Shown: positions 9,224 through 17,904 of the stretch, piece after piece
Position numbering within the stretch: the first letter of the stretch is position 1
How the letters are laid out: each line of letters begins with the position of its first letter
NCBI RefSeq assembly: GCF_010111755.1
Contig: NC_088958.1
Location: forward strand, 124,001-188,000
DNA length: 64,000 bases
Direction: 5' to 3'
From: Nakaseomyces glabratus
Taxonomy: Eukaryota > Ascomycota > Saccharomycetes > Saccharomycetales > Saccharomycetaceae
Program-made: the position numbers and the translations under genes
The notes under the pieces: model-generated
Told to the model about the DNA's origin: nothing
Database searches by the model: none
The model's input: the letters and a program-made list of their open reading frames with translations, nothing else

Positions 9224-11368
9224 TCAAGTGTATGAAGGTGTGGCAGATCTAGTGCTTCTGATCCTTGTACTATTATTGGAAGTACGACCTCCAACCGATG
9301 AGTTTGGTGCTCCGTTGGTTTTTAGTGAATACTGTGATTCCATCAGCTCGATATAGTGTTTCAAGTATTTTGATTTGGCTTGAATCTGATACAATTCTTT
9401 CCTCACACGTTTCTCTTCAGCAGTAAGAGCATTGACCTTTAATTTCAAGGCAGGGCCTGACAATAGCTTATTTAGATCTTCCAGCTCGGTCCTGAGAGCT
9501 GACAGAGTACTGGCGCTTTCCGCAGCTTTAGAGGAATCTAACTGGTACTGAGACCTGAGTTCGTCATTCTCATTGCTGCTTTGTTCATTCTGTGTTCTCA
9601 GTTCCTTCAGGTTCACCCTAGTTTTTCTTATCAATTCGTTTAATTCCTCCATTTGAGAACTCATCTCCTGATCTGTAGATAAGTTAATTAAGCTTTCTAA
9701 TTTTGCCTTTTGCTCCTCCACTGCAGATATACGCTCCCTCAGTTTCGAAGTTTCTGCATTAGCCCTCTCAAGTCTCTTCTCAGAGTCTATCATTGATTTT
9801 TCATCGTCTTTGAATTTTTTATAGAATACACCGATCTCTTGTTTCAAACCATCTAGCTCATTTTGAGTCTCAGTACTGTGCAATCTTTTCCTTAAAATGA
9901 CTTTTTCATTTTCTTCCTTTTCATTCTCTAAGTCCTTGAGTCTTTCTACAGTTTGCTTCATCAATGTCGATTGATAGCTCTTAATATCAAATACTGTATT
10001 GAAAATTTTCAGTTCTGAGTTTGAGTACTTTAGTTTGGAAAGTCTAGGTTCGAAAATAGAGGCCTGCTCGTTGAATGCTTTCTTGAAATCAAATGATTCA
10101 ATTCTCAATTGGGGAACGACATTATTACAGTTTTCATTTCTCAGCAGTGAAGTAATTAGTCTTTGGTAATCAACATCAGTTTGTAGTTCATCTGATCCAT
10201 GCATACTCCTATAATACTTGCTTCTTGTGAGTAGGAAATGCATTAGTCCATCTACTGTGTTCACATACTCGAGACTATCGTCGTCTAACTTACCATCCTC
10301 AGCTTGTTTGCTTTTTATGAGTTCTTCGTTCTTCAAAAGGGTTCTCTCCAGCATGAAGTGGTCTGGAGAATTACACACTACTAACTTGATTAGCGGGATA
10401 GGGTTTGACTTACCGTTGACGTTCCTGATGGACGAGACGCCTGGCAGAGATGGGTCCAGGAGTGGATCAAAACATATTATGAGGTCAACATTGATGTTAT
10501 TCAGTAGCGTTGGGTCGTGTGTCAAATGTCTGGTGGTTGTCAAGAATAACCAATCGTCAATGTATATGTCGGGATGTAGTTGTTTCTTTATTTTCCTTGA
10601 GTAGTGGTAAGTATCCTTTGTGTAGCCAGTATACGTTGAAGTTGAGTCAGTTGTTTTTGAATCAGAATCATTCGGCGAGCTAGCAACAGATGCGGTATTT
10701 GTTGAGTTTGAGTTTGTGGACTTCGTGTTGATGGTAACGTCGGTGGTACTACTCTCGGTGCTTCTCGTGGACAAGTGTCTTCCACGTTTGCCTCCGCTAG
10801 TGTTGCTAGTGCGGGAAGATGCAGCTGATTTTGGCGGCATGTCATAAGGGAGGTCATGCTTTTCGTCATACAGAGGGGTCCCCGAGAATCTCTTAATCTT
10901 GAAGTACTTCCCTAGGACCAGGCCTTCGATGAGGTCCAGTTCTTTGATGGAGTGCGAGATCAGGCAAACTTTCAACGGTTTTGGGAATTGCTTGCGGTCT
11001 CTTTGTATAATCATAGACAGTATTGTGTTTAGTTTCTTGAATTTATCGCTCGATGTTATAGATATTTCAGTGGGCTCCATCCTCAGGAATTGCCTTGGGA
11101 TGTAGTGGTCTACCAGCAGAGACGGGTGGTTGGCAATGGCCCTGATGTTAGCGTCCAGCATGTACGTCATACGTTTCTGTGGGATGATTGGGTACTTGCC
11201 TTGGTGGTCCTCAGTTTTCAAGACATCGGCACCTTTGCTGTCATTATTGTAACGCTTAGCACATTCTTTCAGCAGCGAGTGTGCATGCAACGAGATTAAA
11301 ATCTCAATCAGGTCTACCTGTGAGGTAGTCAGCCCTATGGGCAAGTAATGAATATTGGCCTTATCCAT
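9224..11368 (-). CDS. HDA2: Hda2-type subunit of the class II histone deacetylase complex
   Basis: Accessory subunit that with Hda3 activates and positions the Hda1 deacetylase, acting in promoter repression. It has 714 residues; the yeast homologue is about 674. The N-terminal ~400 residues contain the HDA2/3 helicase-like fold (start MDKANIHYLPIGLTTSQVDL; KVCLISHSIKELDLIEGLVLG near 125), interrupted by a Ser/Thr/Asn-rich insertion near 180-245. The C-terminal region from about 455 to 660 is a long heptad-rich coiled coil, followed by a Ser/Arg-rich tail. Assignment to HDA2 rather than HDA3 rests on position between DPL1 and MHR1, exactly as at YDR295C. The start is a clean ATG complementary to 11366-11368. 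Confidence 0.93.
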   Translation of the reverse strand: MDKANIHYLPIGLTTSQVDLIEILISLHAHSLLKECAKRYNNDSKGADVLKTEDHQGKYPIIPQKRMTYMLDANIRAIANHPSLLVDHYIPRQFLRMEPTEISITSSDKFKKLNTILSMIIQRDRKQFPKPLKVCLISHSIKELDLIEGLVLGKYFKIKRFSGTPLYDEKHDLPYDMPPKSAASSRTSNTSGGKRGRHLSTRSTESSTTDVTINTKSTNSNSTNTASVASSPNDSDSKTTDSTSTYTGYTKDTYHYSRKIKKQLHPDIYIDDWLFLTTTRHLTHDPTLLNNINVDLIICFDPLLDPSLPGVSSIRNVNGKSNPIPLIKLVVCNSPDHFMLERTLLKNEELIKSKQAEDGKLDDDSLEYVNTVDGLMHFLLTRSKYYRSMHGSDELQTDVDYQRLITSLLRNENCNNVVPQLRIESFDFKKAFNEQASIFEPRLSKLKYSNSELKIFNTVFDIKSYQSTLMKQTVERLKDLENEKEENEKVILRKRLHSTETQNELDGLKQEIGVFYKKFKDDEKSMIDSEKRLERANAETSKLRERISAVEEQKAKLESLINLSTDQEMSSQMEELNELIRKTRVNLKELRTQNEQSSNENDELRSQYQLDSSKAAESASTLSALRTELEDLNKLLSGPALKLKVNALTAEEKRVRKELYQIQAKSKYLKHYIELMESQYSLKTNGAPNSSVGGRTSNNSTRIRSTRSATPSYT

Positions 11369-12454
11369 CTAGAAAGTTTAATTTGTTTCCCTCCGGAATA
11401 TTAAATGTTAAAAAGGTAATACTGGATGGAACTATGAGAGCGGGTTTCTTCAAAAATATTATTGAGAGTTAATCAATATTACAATACTGGATAATAAAAA
11501 ATGAAACAAAAAATGGATTATATCAAATGGCTAAACATCTATTAAAGACGACTGTAGTAGCAAAAAAAATAAATTAAACAAAATGCTAAAATGGAAAGGA
11601 TTATCTAATTTAACAAGAATATAACAAAAAATTAGAACAGAACACAAGATAAGCAATAATTTAAAGCTGATGAAGGAAAAAAAAAGATACACAGGCTGGA
11701 GAGAGATTGGAATGTTAAGAACAGTAAACAGAATAAACAGAGGAATACAGGAACCATCTGAAAGCTAATAGTGCCAACAAGCTTGAGAAAAAAGAAAGAA
11801 AGACGAAATGGGTCAATCCTAATAATGAATATCAAAGGAAACCAACGAAACAAAGAGCAGAAACAAAGAAACATTTATTTTTCTGTACAACCCGAGGATT
11901 GGTGACAAGAGAACCGACAAATTCTCGCAAAGTTAGATGAACTTTCAGATTTATCATATATAGTGACTAGAAATCAACGAAGGTGTAGTTGTAAGTGAAG
12001 GTCGACCTTTATGATGTGGTTTGAGGAGGGGGGGACCTTAGTGTATCACAATCGTGTACCATATTATATACGTTAATGAGGGAGCCAGCACTTGGTGTGG
12101 TATTTGCAGGGTAAACTCCTGTGCGGGGGGACTCAATTATAAGTATTACAGGGACAAAACTTTGTAGATGTAGTACAGTCACTACCACATGGACAGGGAC
12201 ACCCAACTGCTACATCTGCAAAGCTATATAACAATATTCTCCACTATACTTGCATATAATAAGTGTATATATCGTCTGATAAATATCACCCGAGACGCAC
12301 GAGTCCACTTCCCATGATTCTGGCGAGAGGAGACGTTGAGAGGATTGGAAGAAGTTATAGAAAATGGGATGCCAAGTGCTACGTAGGAGACTCAAAGGGG
12401 TAGCTAGCACAAGTGAGAGACAAGTGTATAAAGCGCCAATAAGGAACCAATACG
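11369..12454. other. Long divergent intergenic, HDA2/MHR1
   Basis: About 1.1 kb between divergent starts. The left half is A-rich with a minus-strand T/C-rich character. The right half is more mixed and contains G-runs near 12026-12034 and 12123-12130. A few open frames of 65-80 codons exist but lack an ATG start or any recognisable sequence. No RNA gene seen. Confidence 0.5.
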
Positions 12455-13060
12455 ATGTCTTTGATGAACAAAGCGGTTAGTCGTTTCAGGACTGCTGGGT
12501 GGCTGGAGAAAGCCGGGTACTCTCCGTGGTTGTACCTGTACAGGAACCTAGAGCGTGGCCAAGTGATGTACTCGCAGTTGCCAGAGTATGGGGAGCGCAA
12601 CATCAAGACGCAGTTCAAGCGACACCAGTGGGAGAACAAGACGCCGAGCCTGCGCCGAGACATATGGCGTGTGATGTGTGTTGTGCAGATGCCGAACCAC
12701 CAGGACAGCGTGCAAGTGTACCAGAACCTGTGCAGGTTGAGGTATATGCGTGATGTGCTGTATCGGGAGGAGGCGCAGAAGCACAGGAAGCTTAACGACA
12801 AGGGCCAAGTGTGGTACAGCGGCCAGTACAGACCGACTTACACGCAGGAGGCAGTTGCAGACCTGAAGGAGTCCATTGACAAGAGCGGCAGTGCGGGACC
12901 TGTTACGCTAGTGTGGGAGGATATGTGGCGGATGGGTGAGCGGTCTGTGTGGGAAGAGTTAGACCTAGAGATCAAACACAGGGCGCTGCCTAAGCTGGGC
13001 AATGTTATCCGTGACGAGCACGCCATGCTGAAACAGTTGCAACTGGAGTCTCTGGAGTGA
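12455..13060 (+). CDS. MHR1: Mitochondrial ribosomal protein mL67 / homologous recombination protein Mhr1
   Basis: Mhr1 is a mitochondrial protein with two known roles in yeast: a subunit of the mitochondrial large ribosomal subunit (mL67), and ATP-independent homologous pairing in mtDNA recombination and inheritance. The product is 201 residues (S. cerevisiae about 226) and begins [24 protein letters not shown], followed by the basic, aromatic-rich core ([51 protein letters not shown]). The N-terminus is basic, consistent with mitochondrial import. Synteny is identical to YDR296W, lying between HDA2 and SUR2. The coding sequence is GC-rich compared with neighbours. The 3'UTR carries a Puf3-type element, in line with a mitochondrial role. 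Confidence 0.92.
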
Positions 13061-13136
13061 ATCTCAGTGGAGAAACTTAAATATTCCTTCTTTCAGTAGT
13101 GCAACATAACTCCCTTCACACACACACATATATATA

Positions 13137-13146
13137 CATGTAAATA
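13137..13146 (+). promoter_or_regulatory. Puf3-type 3'UTR element of MHR1
   Basis: CATGTAAATA lies 77 nt after the MHR1 stop. It contains the Pumilio core UGUAAAUA with the cytosine two bases upstream that yeast Puf3 prefers. Puf3 binds mRNAs of nuclear-encoded mitochondrial proteins, which fits the host gene. Binding is inferred from sequence only. Confidence 0.6.
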
Positions 13147-13610
13147 CCATCAGTACATAGCTAAGAAATGACAATCTTACACCATTATGCGTTGCGTTTA
13201 TTAGCTTTATAGATGTATTGTGCTACGTAAAGTAACGTGACATCCACAATAAGAGCACTACGGACGCATCCATCGAATTCTCCGCGGCCGCAGCAAGCAA
13301 AGCGAAGCAGAGCAAAGCAGCAGAGAGCAAGAGTACCAGTCAAGGCATACACCGGTATATCTTAGAGGCAAATAAGTTCCGCGGTATATAGTATGGGGGG
13401 GACTAGGAGTTCTATTTGTCAGCTGTTTATAGGAGCATCAATATACCGGATAAGGAAACAACGGGTACCCGTATAAGGACCTGGCATAAGGTGGTATAAG
13501 AACCGGGAAAAGAGACCATCCGAGAAAGGAGCTCGTATAGTCCATTATGGGCAGTCCAATCTCGTATAATTCCAAAAGAGAGGGTCAACGCCAATGGCTA
13601 GACAGAGAGA

Positions 13611-13642
13611 GACAGCGAGACAGCGAGACAGCGAGACAGCGA
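13611..13642 (+). repeat. 8-bp tandem repeat, four perfect copies
   Basis: GACAGCGA is repeated four times head to tail, preceded by the variant GACAGAGA at 13601. It lies about 0.8 kb upstream of SUR2. A typical slippage-prone microsatellite; copy number may vary between strains. Confidence 0.85.
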
Positions 13643-13995
13643 GATACGCGAAAACTGCGCAACAGAGATGACAAGCTCCTGTACGTACACTTCTGTGCGA
13701 GACTGCAGGAAAAAAAAGAAAGAAAGTGGGGGTTACTGATGGAAAAGCAAGAGCATGAGAACAATGGGAGGACTCAGACCAGGACGTAGGAGTGCATGAC
13801 AAGCTGCTAGACAGAGCCGTAGTCCCTGTATTTCTGTTTGTACTGCTCTCTGGAAAATGTATATCTTCCTCTGATATTGGCTATAGACATTAATATAGAC
13901 ACCGGTCCTGCCCACAGGTGAAGGGGCAGCATAACTTATTTTTGGTTTGTGGATATGGGAACTTCTCAATGATACGTCCTTGACAGGGGAAAACC

Positions 13996-14033
13996 ACTCA
14001 TATTCTTGGAAGACACTCATATTCTTGGAAGAC
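13996..14033 (+). repeat. 19-bp direct duplication
   Basis: ACTCATATTCTTGGAAGAC occurs twice in immediate succession, followed by a partial third copy (ACTCAT). The copies are identical, suggesting a recent duplication or a constrained binding site in the SUR2 upstream region. Confidence 0.85.
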
Positions 14034-14433
14034 ACTCATCGCTTCCCAAAACATCACGCTATGGGAAGTGCTGAACAGGTATCTTCAAACACAAGAATCA
14101 ACTTGCAAACTATGTAAACTTGTGAACTGCCATATGATTAGTAATCTATTAGAACTGAACAACTCAGTGATTCAGATGAACGACATAGACAAGAACTATG
14201 GACGCGGGCTAAAGAAAAAAAAAAAGGAATTCTATAGTGTAGAGAAAGAGAAAAAAGTTGTTCCACCTCGGCCATTTCTCTCACGTAAGGAAAAGCTCAA
14301 GGACGAGAATCACAGACCGGGGGGAGAAAAAACGTATATATATGTAGCATGATTCCCTTCTTGCGCAGGATAATGATTTCTGTATACCAGTAAAAAAACA
14401 ACAACAACATACCAACTACAAAAAGAAAGAATA

Positions 14434-15456
14434 ATGTCTGTCAACGGGACTTTGTTTGAACAATCTTTCAACTTGAAGGGTGGTTATGACTACATGCACA
14501 CTGTCTCTGCCCCAGAGATCAAGCTGACTCCTCGTGAGGACTTGACCTCTTACTGTTCTGACGGTATCCTTGCCCTGGCTGCTCCAGTTATTGCCTACTG
14601 GGCTCAGTCCGCTTTTTTCCACATTATCGATGTGTTCCATTTGGCTGAGAAGTACAGAATCCACCCAAGTGAGGAGATCGAGAAGCGTAACAGAGCCACC
14701 AGACTACAGGTCTTGCGTGAAGTCATCTTCCAACACATTGTGCAAACCGTCGTTGGCCTAATCTTCTTGAAGTTCGCTGACGAGTCCGTCACCGGTTTCG
14801 AACAAAATGAGATGTGGCACTGGAGACAGCAAGCTCCAGGTTTCATTCCAGATGCTGCTGTCTACTACGCTTACATGTACGGTGTCTCCTTGATCAAGCT
14901 GTCCCTAGGTTTCTTGTTCATCGACACCTGGCAATACTTCTGGCATAGAGTCATGCACTTGTCCCCATTCATGTACAAGTACTTCCACTCTATCCACCAC
15001 GAACTTTACGTCCCATACGCTTACGGTGCTCTGTTCAACAACCCAGTCGAAGGTTTCATCCTAGACACCTTGGGAACTGGTATCGCTATGTTCCTAACAG
15101 GCTTGACCCACAGAGAAGAAGCCGTCTTGTTCACCTTCGCTACCATGAAGACCATCGACGACCACTGTGGTTACGCTTTGCCATTCGACCCATTCCAAAT
15201 CGTCTTCCCAAACAACGCTGTCTACCACGATATTCACCACCAGCAATTCGGTCTAAAGACCAACTTTGCTCAACCTTTCTTCACCTTCTGGGACAACTTG
15301 TTCGGTACCAACTTCAAGGGCTTTGAAGAGTACCAGAAGAAGCAAAGAAGAGTCACCATTGACAAGTACAAGGAGTTCTTGGCCAAGAGAGAAGCTGAAA
15401 AGCTTGAGAAGATCAAGAACTTCTCCAAGAAGAACGAGAACAAGAAGGAGAAATAA
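14434..15456 (+). CDS. SUR2: Sphinganine C4-hydroxylase
   Basis: ER-membrane di-iron hydroxylase that converts dihydrosphingosine (or dihydroceramide) to the phyto form. The product has 340 residues. It has several hydrophobic segments and the histidine clusters of the fatty acid hydroxylase superfamily: HRVMH, HSIHHE and HDIHHQ, with DDHCGY between. A lysine-rich cytosolic tail (KKNENKKEK) follows, typical of ER proteins. Codon use is strongly biased to the highly expressed set (GCT, TCC, AAG, GAC, TTG), unlike AT-rich neighbours such as CFT1, so strong expression is expected. Position between MHR1 and ATP5 matches YDR297W. The first ATG, preceded by an A-rich leader, is used. Confidence 0.98.
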   Translation: MSVNGTLFEQSFNLKGGYDYMHTVSAPEIKLTPREDLTSYCSDGILALAAPVIAYWAQSAFFHIIDVFHLAEKYRIHPSEEIEKRNRATRLQVLREVIFQHIVQTVVGLIFLKFADESVTGFEQNEMWHWRQQAPGFIPDAAVYYAYMYGVSLIKLSLGFLFIDTWQYFWHRVMHLSPFMYKYFHSIHHELYVPYAYGALFNNPVEGFILDTLGTGIAMFLTGLTHREEAVLFTFATMKTIDDHCGYALPFDPFQIVFPNNAVYHDIHHQQFGLKTNFAQPFFTFWDNLFGTNFKGFEEYQKKQRRVTIDKYKEFLAKREAEKLEKIKNFSKKNENKKEK

Positions 15457-16288
15457 GTGTAGAGTTTCTGTACATTACCTTATTTCAAATGGAGTTCTTT
15501 CGTTTTTTGCTCCGATAATTATTGAGCGGTTCCAGTTTGATGAAGGGACCTGGGCTCAGACCATCAGTCATTCAATGGTTAAGCTAGTTCTTCTCACCAT
15601 TGTCTGATTATTATTTTTTAATGAAATTTTTTTATTTGGGAATTACTATACACCCAAAAAGCAAGAAATTATAATTCGATAAAATTTGAGTTTGAAATGT
15701 TTAGTGATGATATGACTTCATTTTAACCCTGTTTGACGGTATTACACCAACTTTTTTTACTCTTACAATTTGTGTTTTATAAAATATTTATGATAGACTT
15801 TACTTTTTTAAAAAAAAATACATGATATGTCTCCTTATTTAATCAATTTAAATCAGCGCGTATATATATCTACATTACTGTAACCTGTTTGGAAAAGAGG
15901 TTAAAATTTTTTTTATTGAATATAAAATACTGTATATATATTTTTGGTCTAAGATTTGGTTTTCTCCCTAGTATGAAATGTGATTTATTATGGATAAGCC
16001 CAGAAGTTCTCATTTAACAAGGTTGTCGTCAGACAAAGGTCCAAATATAGCCACAATTGCTACCAAAAGGAGTACATGAAAGACCAGACGGTAGTTTTCC
16101 CCTTATGTGTTTCTTTTTTCAAAATGCAATGATTGCCAATATATTTACAAACAATTTGCGCGTGTATGAGGTAATGGAATATAAATCGAAGTTAGACTGT
16201 GAACGGGGTGATTGGGGGTGATGGGGGGGATGGATGAGCTGGAAAGCTGTATCCCAAACTTTGCTACATCATAAAAGCTGTAGCTGCC
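15457..16288. other. Convergent intergenic, SUR2/ATP5
   Basis: Very AT-rich 3' region shared by two convergent genes, with many A/T runs. It contains a Puf3-type element on the minus strand (16142-16149). No gene or RNA recognised. Confidence 0.55.
16142..16149 (-). promoter_or_regulatory. Puf3-type 3'UTR element of ATP5
   Basis: On the transcribed strand this reads TGTAAATA, about 140 nt past the ATP5 stop. The -2 base is T rather than the preferred C, so affinity may be lower than for the MHR1 site. ATP5 encodes a mitochondrial protein, the expected Puf3 target class. Confidence 0.45.
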
Positions 16289-16912
16289 TCAAATAGTTTC
16301 TTCTAACACCTTGTTTAGTTTTTGGATCTTTGAAGAGACACTTAGGTCAATGGTTTGGTCGCCAACTTCCACTATCAAACCACCTTTGATGTCAGGCTTG
16401 ACAACGTTATCCAACTTCAGGGTCTTCTGTTGGCCAACTAGAGAGCTCTGTTGTAATGCTTTTTCCAATCTCTTGAAGTTCTTGCTGTCCAAAGGCTGTG
16501 CTGTGGTGACGGAGCCCCTGATCAATCCGTTGTGGGCGTCATTCAAGATGGAGAATTGGGATGATATCTTGTCGAACAGGCCCAGCTTGTTGTTCTCGGC
16601 TAGAACCTTCAACAAGTTCACGACTGGCTTGTCCAAGTTTGCGGAGCTCTTCACTAGGGAATCCACCACAACGGCTCTGTCCTTGGTGGACAAAGCTGGG
16701 TTTTCCATGATGTGCTTCAATTTGGCGTCCTCTTTGATCAAAGAGGACAACTTAACTAATGAGGAAGACGCAGACTCGACGCTGGTCTCCTTAGAGGCCG
16801 CAGTGAACAAAGCACTGGCATAGGTGCCTTCCACACCGAACAACTTGACTGGCGGCTTGACACCGGCCTTGGCAGCGTTAGAAGCCGCACGTACAAACAC
16901 TCTGGAGAACAT
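16289..16912 (-). CDS. ATP5: ATP synthase subunit 5 (OSCP)
   Basis: Peripheral-stalk subunit (oligomycin sensitivity-conferring protein) linking F1 to the stator of mitochondrial ATP synthase. The product is 207 residues. The N-terminus [17 protein letters not shown] is a classic arginine/alanine amphipathic presequence. OSCP landmarks follow: [36 protein letters not shown] and the C-terminal [28 protein letters not shown]. Codon use is biased. Upstream CCAAT boxes suggest Hap-complex control. It keeps the minus-strand position between SUR2 and BFR2 seen at YDR298C. Confidence 0.98.
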   Translation of the reverse strand: MFSRVFVRAASNAAKAGVKPPVKLFGVEGTYASALFTAASKETSVESASSSLVKLSSLIKEDAKLKHIMENPALSTKDRAVVVDSLVKSSANLDKPVVNLLKVLAENNKLGLFDKISSQFSILNDAHNGLIRGSVTTAQPLDSKNFKRLEKALQQSSLVGQQKTLKLDNVVKPDIKGGLIVEVGDQTIDLSVSSKIQKLNKVLEETI

Positions 16913-17095
16913 CTTGATGGGGATATTTGGTTTATTGTAGTTTGTGTTTTATTTGTATTGCTCTCAATGTAAAGTTGAAAATATGTTTTTAATATTATTC
17001 TCAATAAAGTTACTGTAAAGTAGGATACAGAAGAAGAGGATGTGTGTGGGACGTGAGAAGAGAGAACACAAAACTGCAAGAACACCAGTTTGCTG

Positions 17096-17106
17096 ATTGG
17101 GATTGG
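17096..17106 (-). promoter_or_regulatory. Tandem CCAAT boxes upstream of ATP5
   Basis: Two ATTGG cores 6 bp apart on the plus strand are CCAATCCCAAT on the ATP5 strand, 184-194 bp upstream of its ATG. CCAAT is the site of the Hap2/3/4/5 activator of respiratory genes. Inference from sequence. Confidence 0.5.
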
Positions 17107-17720
17107 GTGAAACACTCTCAAAATACATGCTTATTACTCTTCGAGCAATGGAAAAGGTATCTGGGAGCATAATGTCCTGGGGGAGAGTCTGTTCATCACG
17201 ACTGGTGTGCTGAAAGGATTATTACTGGGATTGGTATCGCTAAATACGTTAAAGATAGGTATACAGCTTCTCAATGCTCTGTTGTGTTGTGTCTATGTGG
17301 GTGGGGGAGGGAAGCAGAGAAGAGAGGGACAGAAACCCCCTCTGGGCCAGGATTTTCATGGGTTTCATTGGCTGGAAGTCACGTGTACCCGAGTAATAGG
17401 CATGTATTCTGTAGCCATCTGAGTCAAGTATATAGGCAGAAGTAGATAGAGTCGCCTAGTACCTTTATTCAATTACAGATGGATTATCTTATGTAACAAG
17501 CATAATATATTTATAGGATCGTTTTCTTTGATTTGTATATGCAGGCTCACACAGACACGCCGCGGACATGAATTTGTTCCTATTCACGGAAAGAGGTACT
17601 ATACGATATTACGATAAAATCATATGACTACATCGTTATATATTATAATACATACTCATATACGTACACACATGACAAGTACGTACGACTGTATATTTGC
17701 AGGATATTTTCTGCAAAAAA

Positions 17721-17782
17721 AAAAAATTTGGCGATGAGCTTCTCGAGCGATGCGATGAGCCTCTGAAGTGATGCGATGAGCT
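17721..17782 (+). promoter_or_regulatory. BFR2 promoter: RRPE-like tract plus three 21-bp-spaced PAC motifs
   Basis: An A-run ending AAAAATTT is followed by GCGATGAGC at 17731, 17752 and 17773. The spacing is exactly 21 bp each time, two helical turns, and the flanks also resemble each other (consensus GCGATGAGCYTCTSRAGYGAT). PAC is bound by Pbf1/Pbf2 (Dot6/Tod6) and RRPE by Stb3, the standard regulators of ribosome-biogenesis genes. The array ends about 120 bp before the BFR2 ATG. Confidence 0.8.
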
Positions 17783-17904
17783 TATACAAAGGACAAAGGA
17801 GGGAGTGGTCCCGCTGTATATTAGCTTGTATTTGTGTTTCGGAATTGGATAACTTGTAAGATCATTGTTGAGAGGGTTGATATAACTGTTGTATTAATAC
17901 TAGT

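Larger units (their letters stand above)
13061..14433. other. Long intergenic upstream of SUR2, repeat-bearing
   Basis: Nearly 1.4 kb between MHR1 and SUR2, both on the plus strand. It holds a purine-rich stretch at 13285-13335, an 8-bp tandem repeat at 13611, a 19-bp direct duplication at 13996, and a TATA-like ATATATATATG near 14333 about 95 bp before SUR2. A 94-codon open frame at 14068 begins with GTG and is lysine-rich; I do not support it as a gene. Confidence 0.5.
16913..17904. other. Divergent intergenic, ATP5/BFR2
   Basis: About 1 kb. The ATP5 side holds paired CCAAT boxes at 17096-17106; a Cbf1-type TCACGTG is at 17379-17385 and another ATTGG near 17367. The BFR2 side holds an A-run/RRPE and three PAC motifs. 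The functional layout is therefore respiratory elements on the left and ribosome-biogenesis elements on the right. No gene in between. Confidence 0.6.

Noticed and set aside
14068..14352. 94-codon lysine-rich frame upstream of SUR2
   Set aside because: Begins with GTG, overlaps the SUR2 promoter and leader, and has no recognisable domain.
17379..17385. TCACGTG as a possible centromere CDEI
   Set aside because: No 75-85-bp very AT-rich CDEII and no CDEIII (TGTTT..TTCCGAA) follows.
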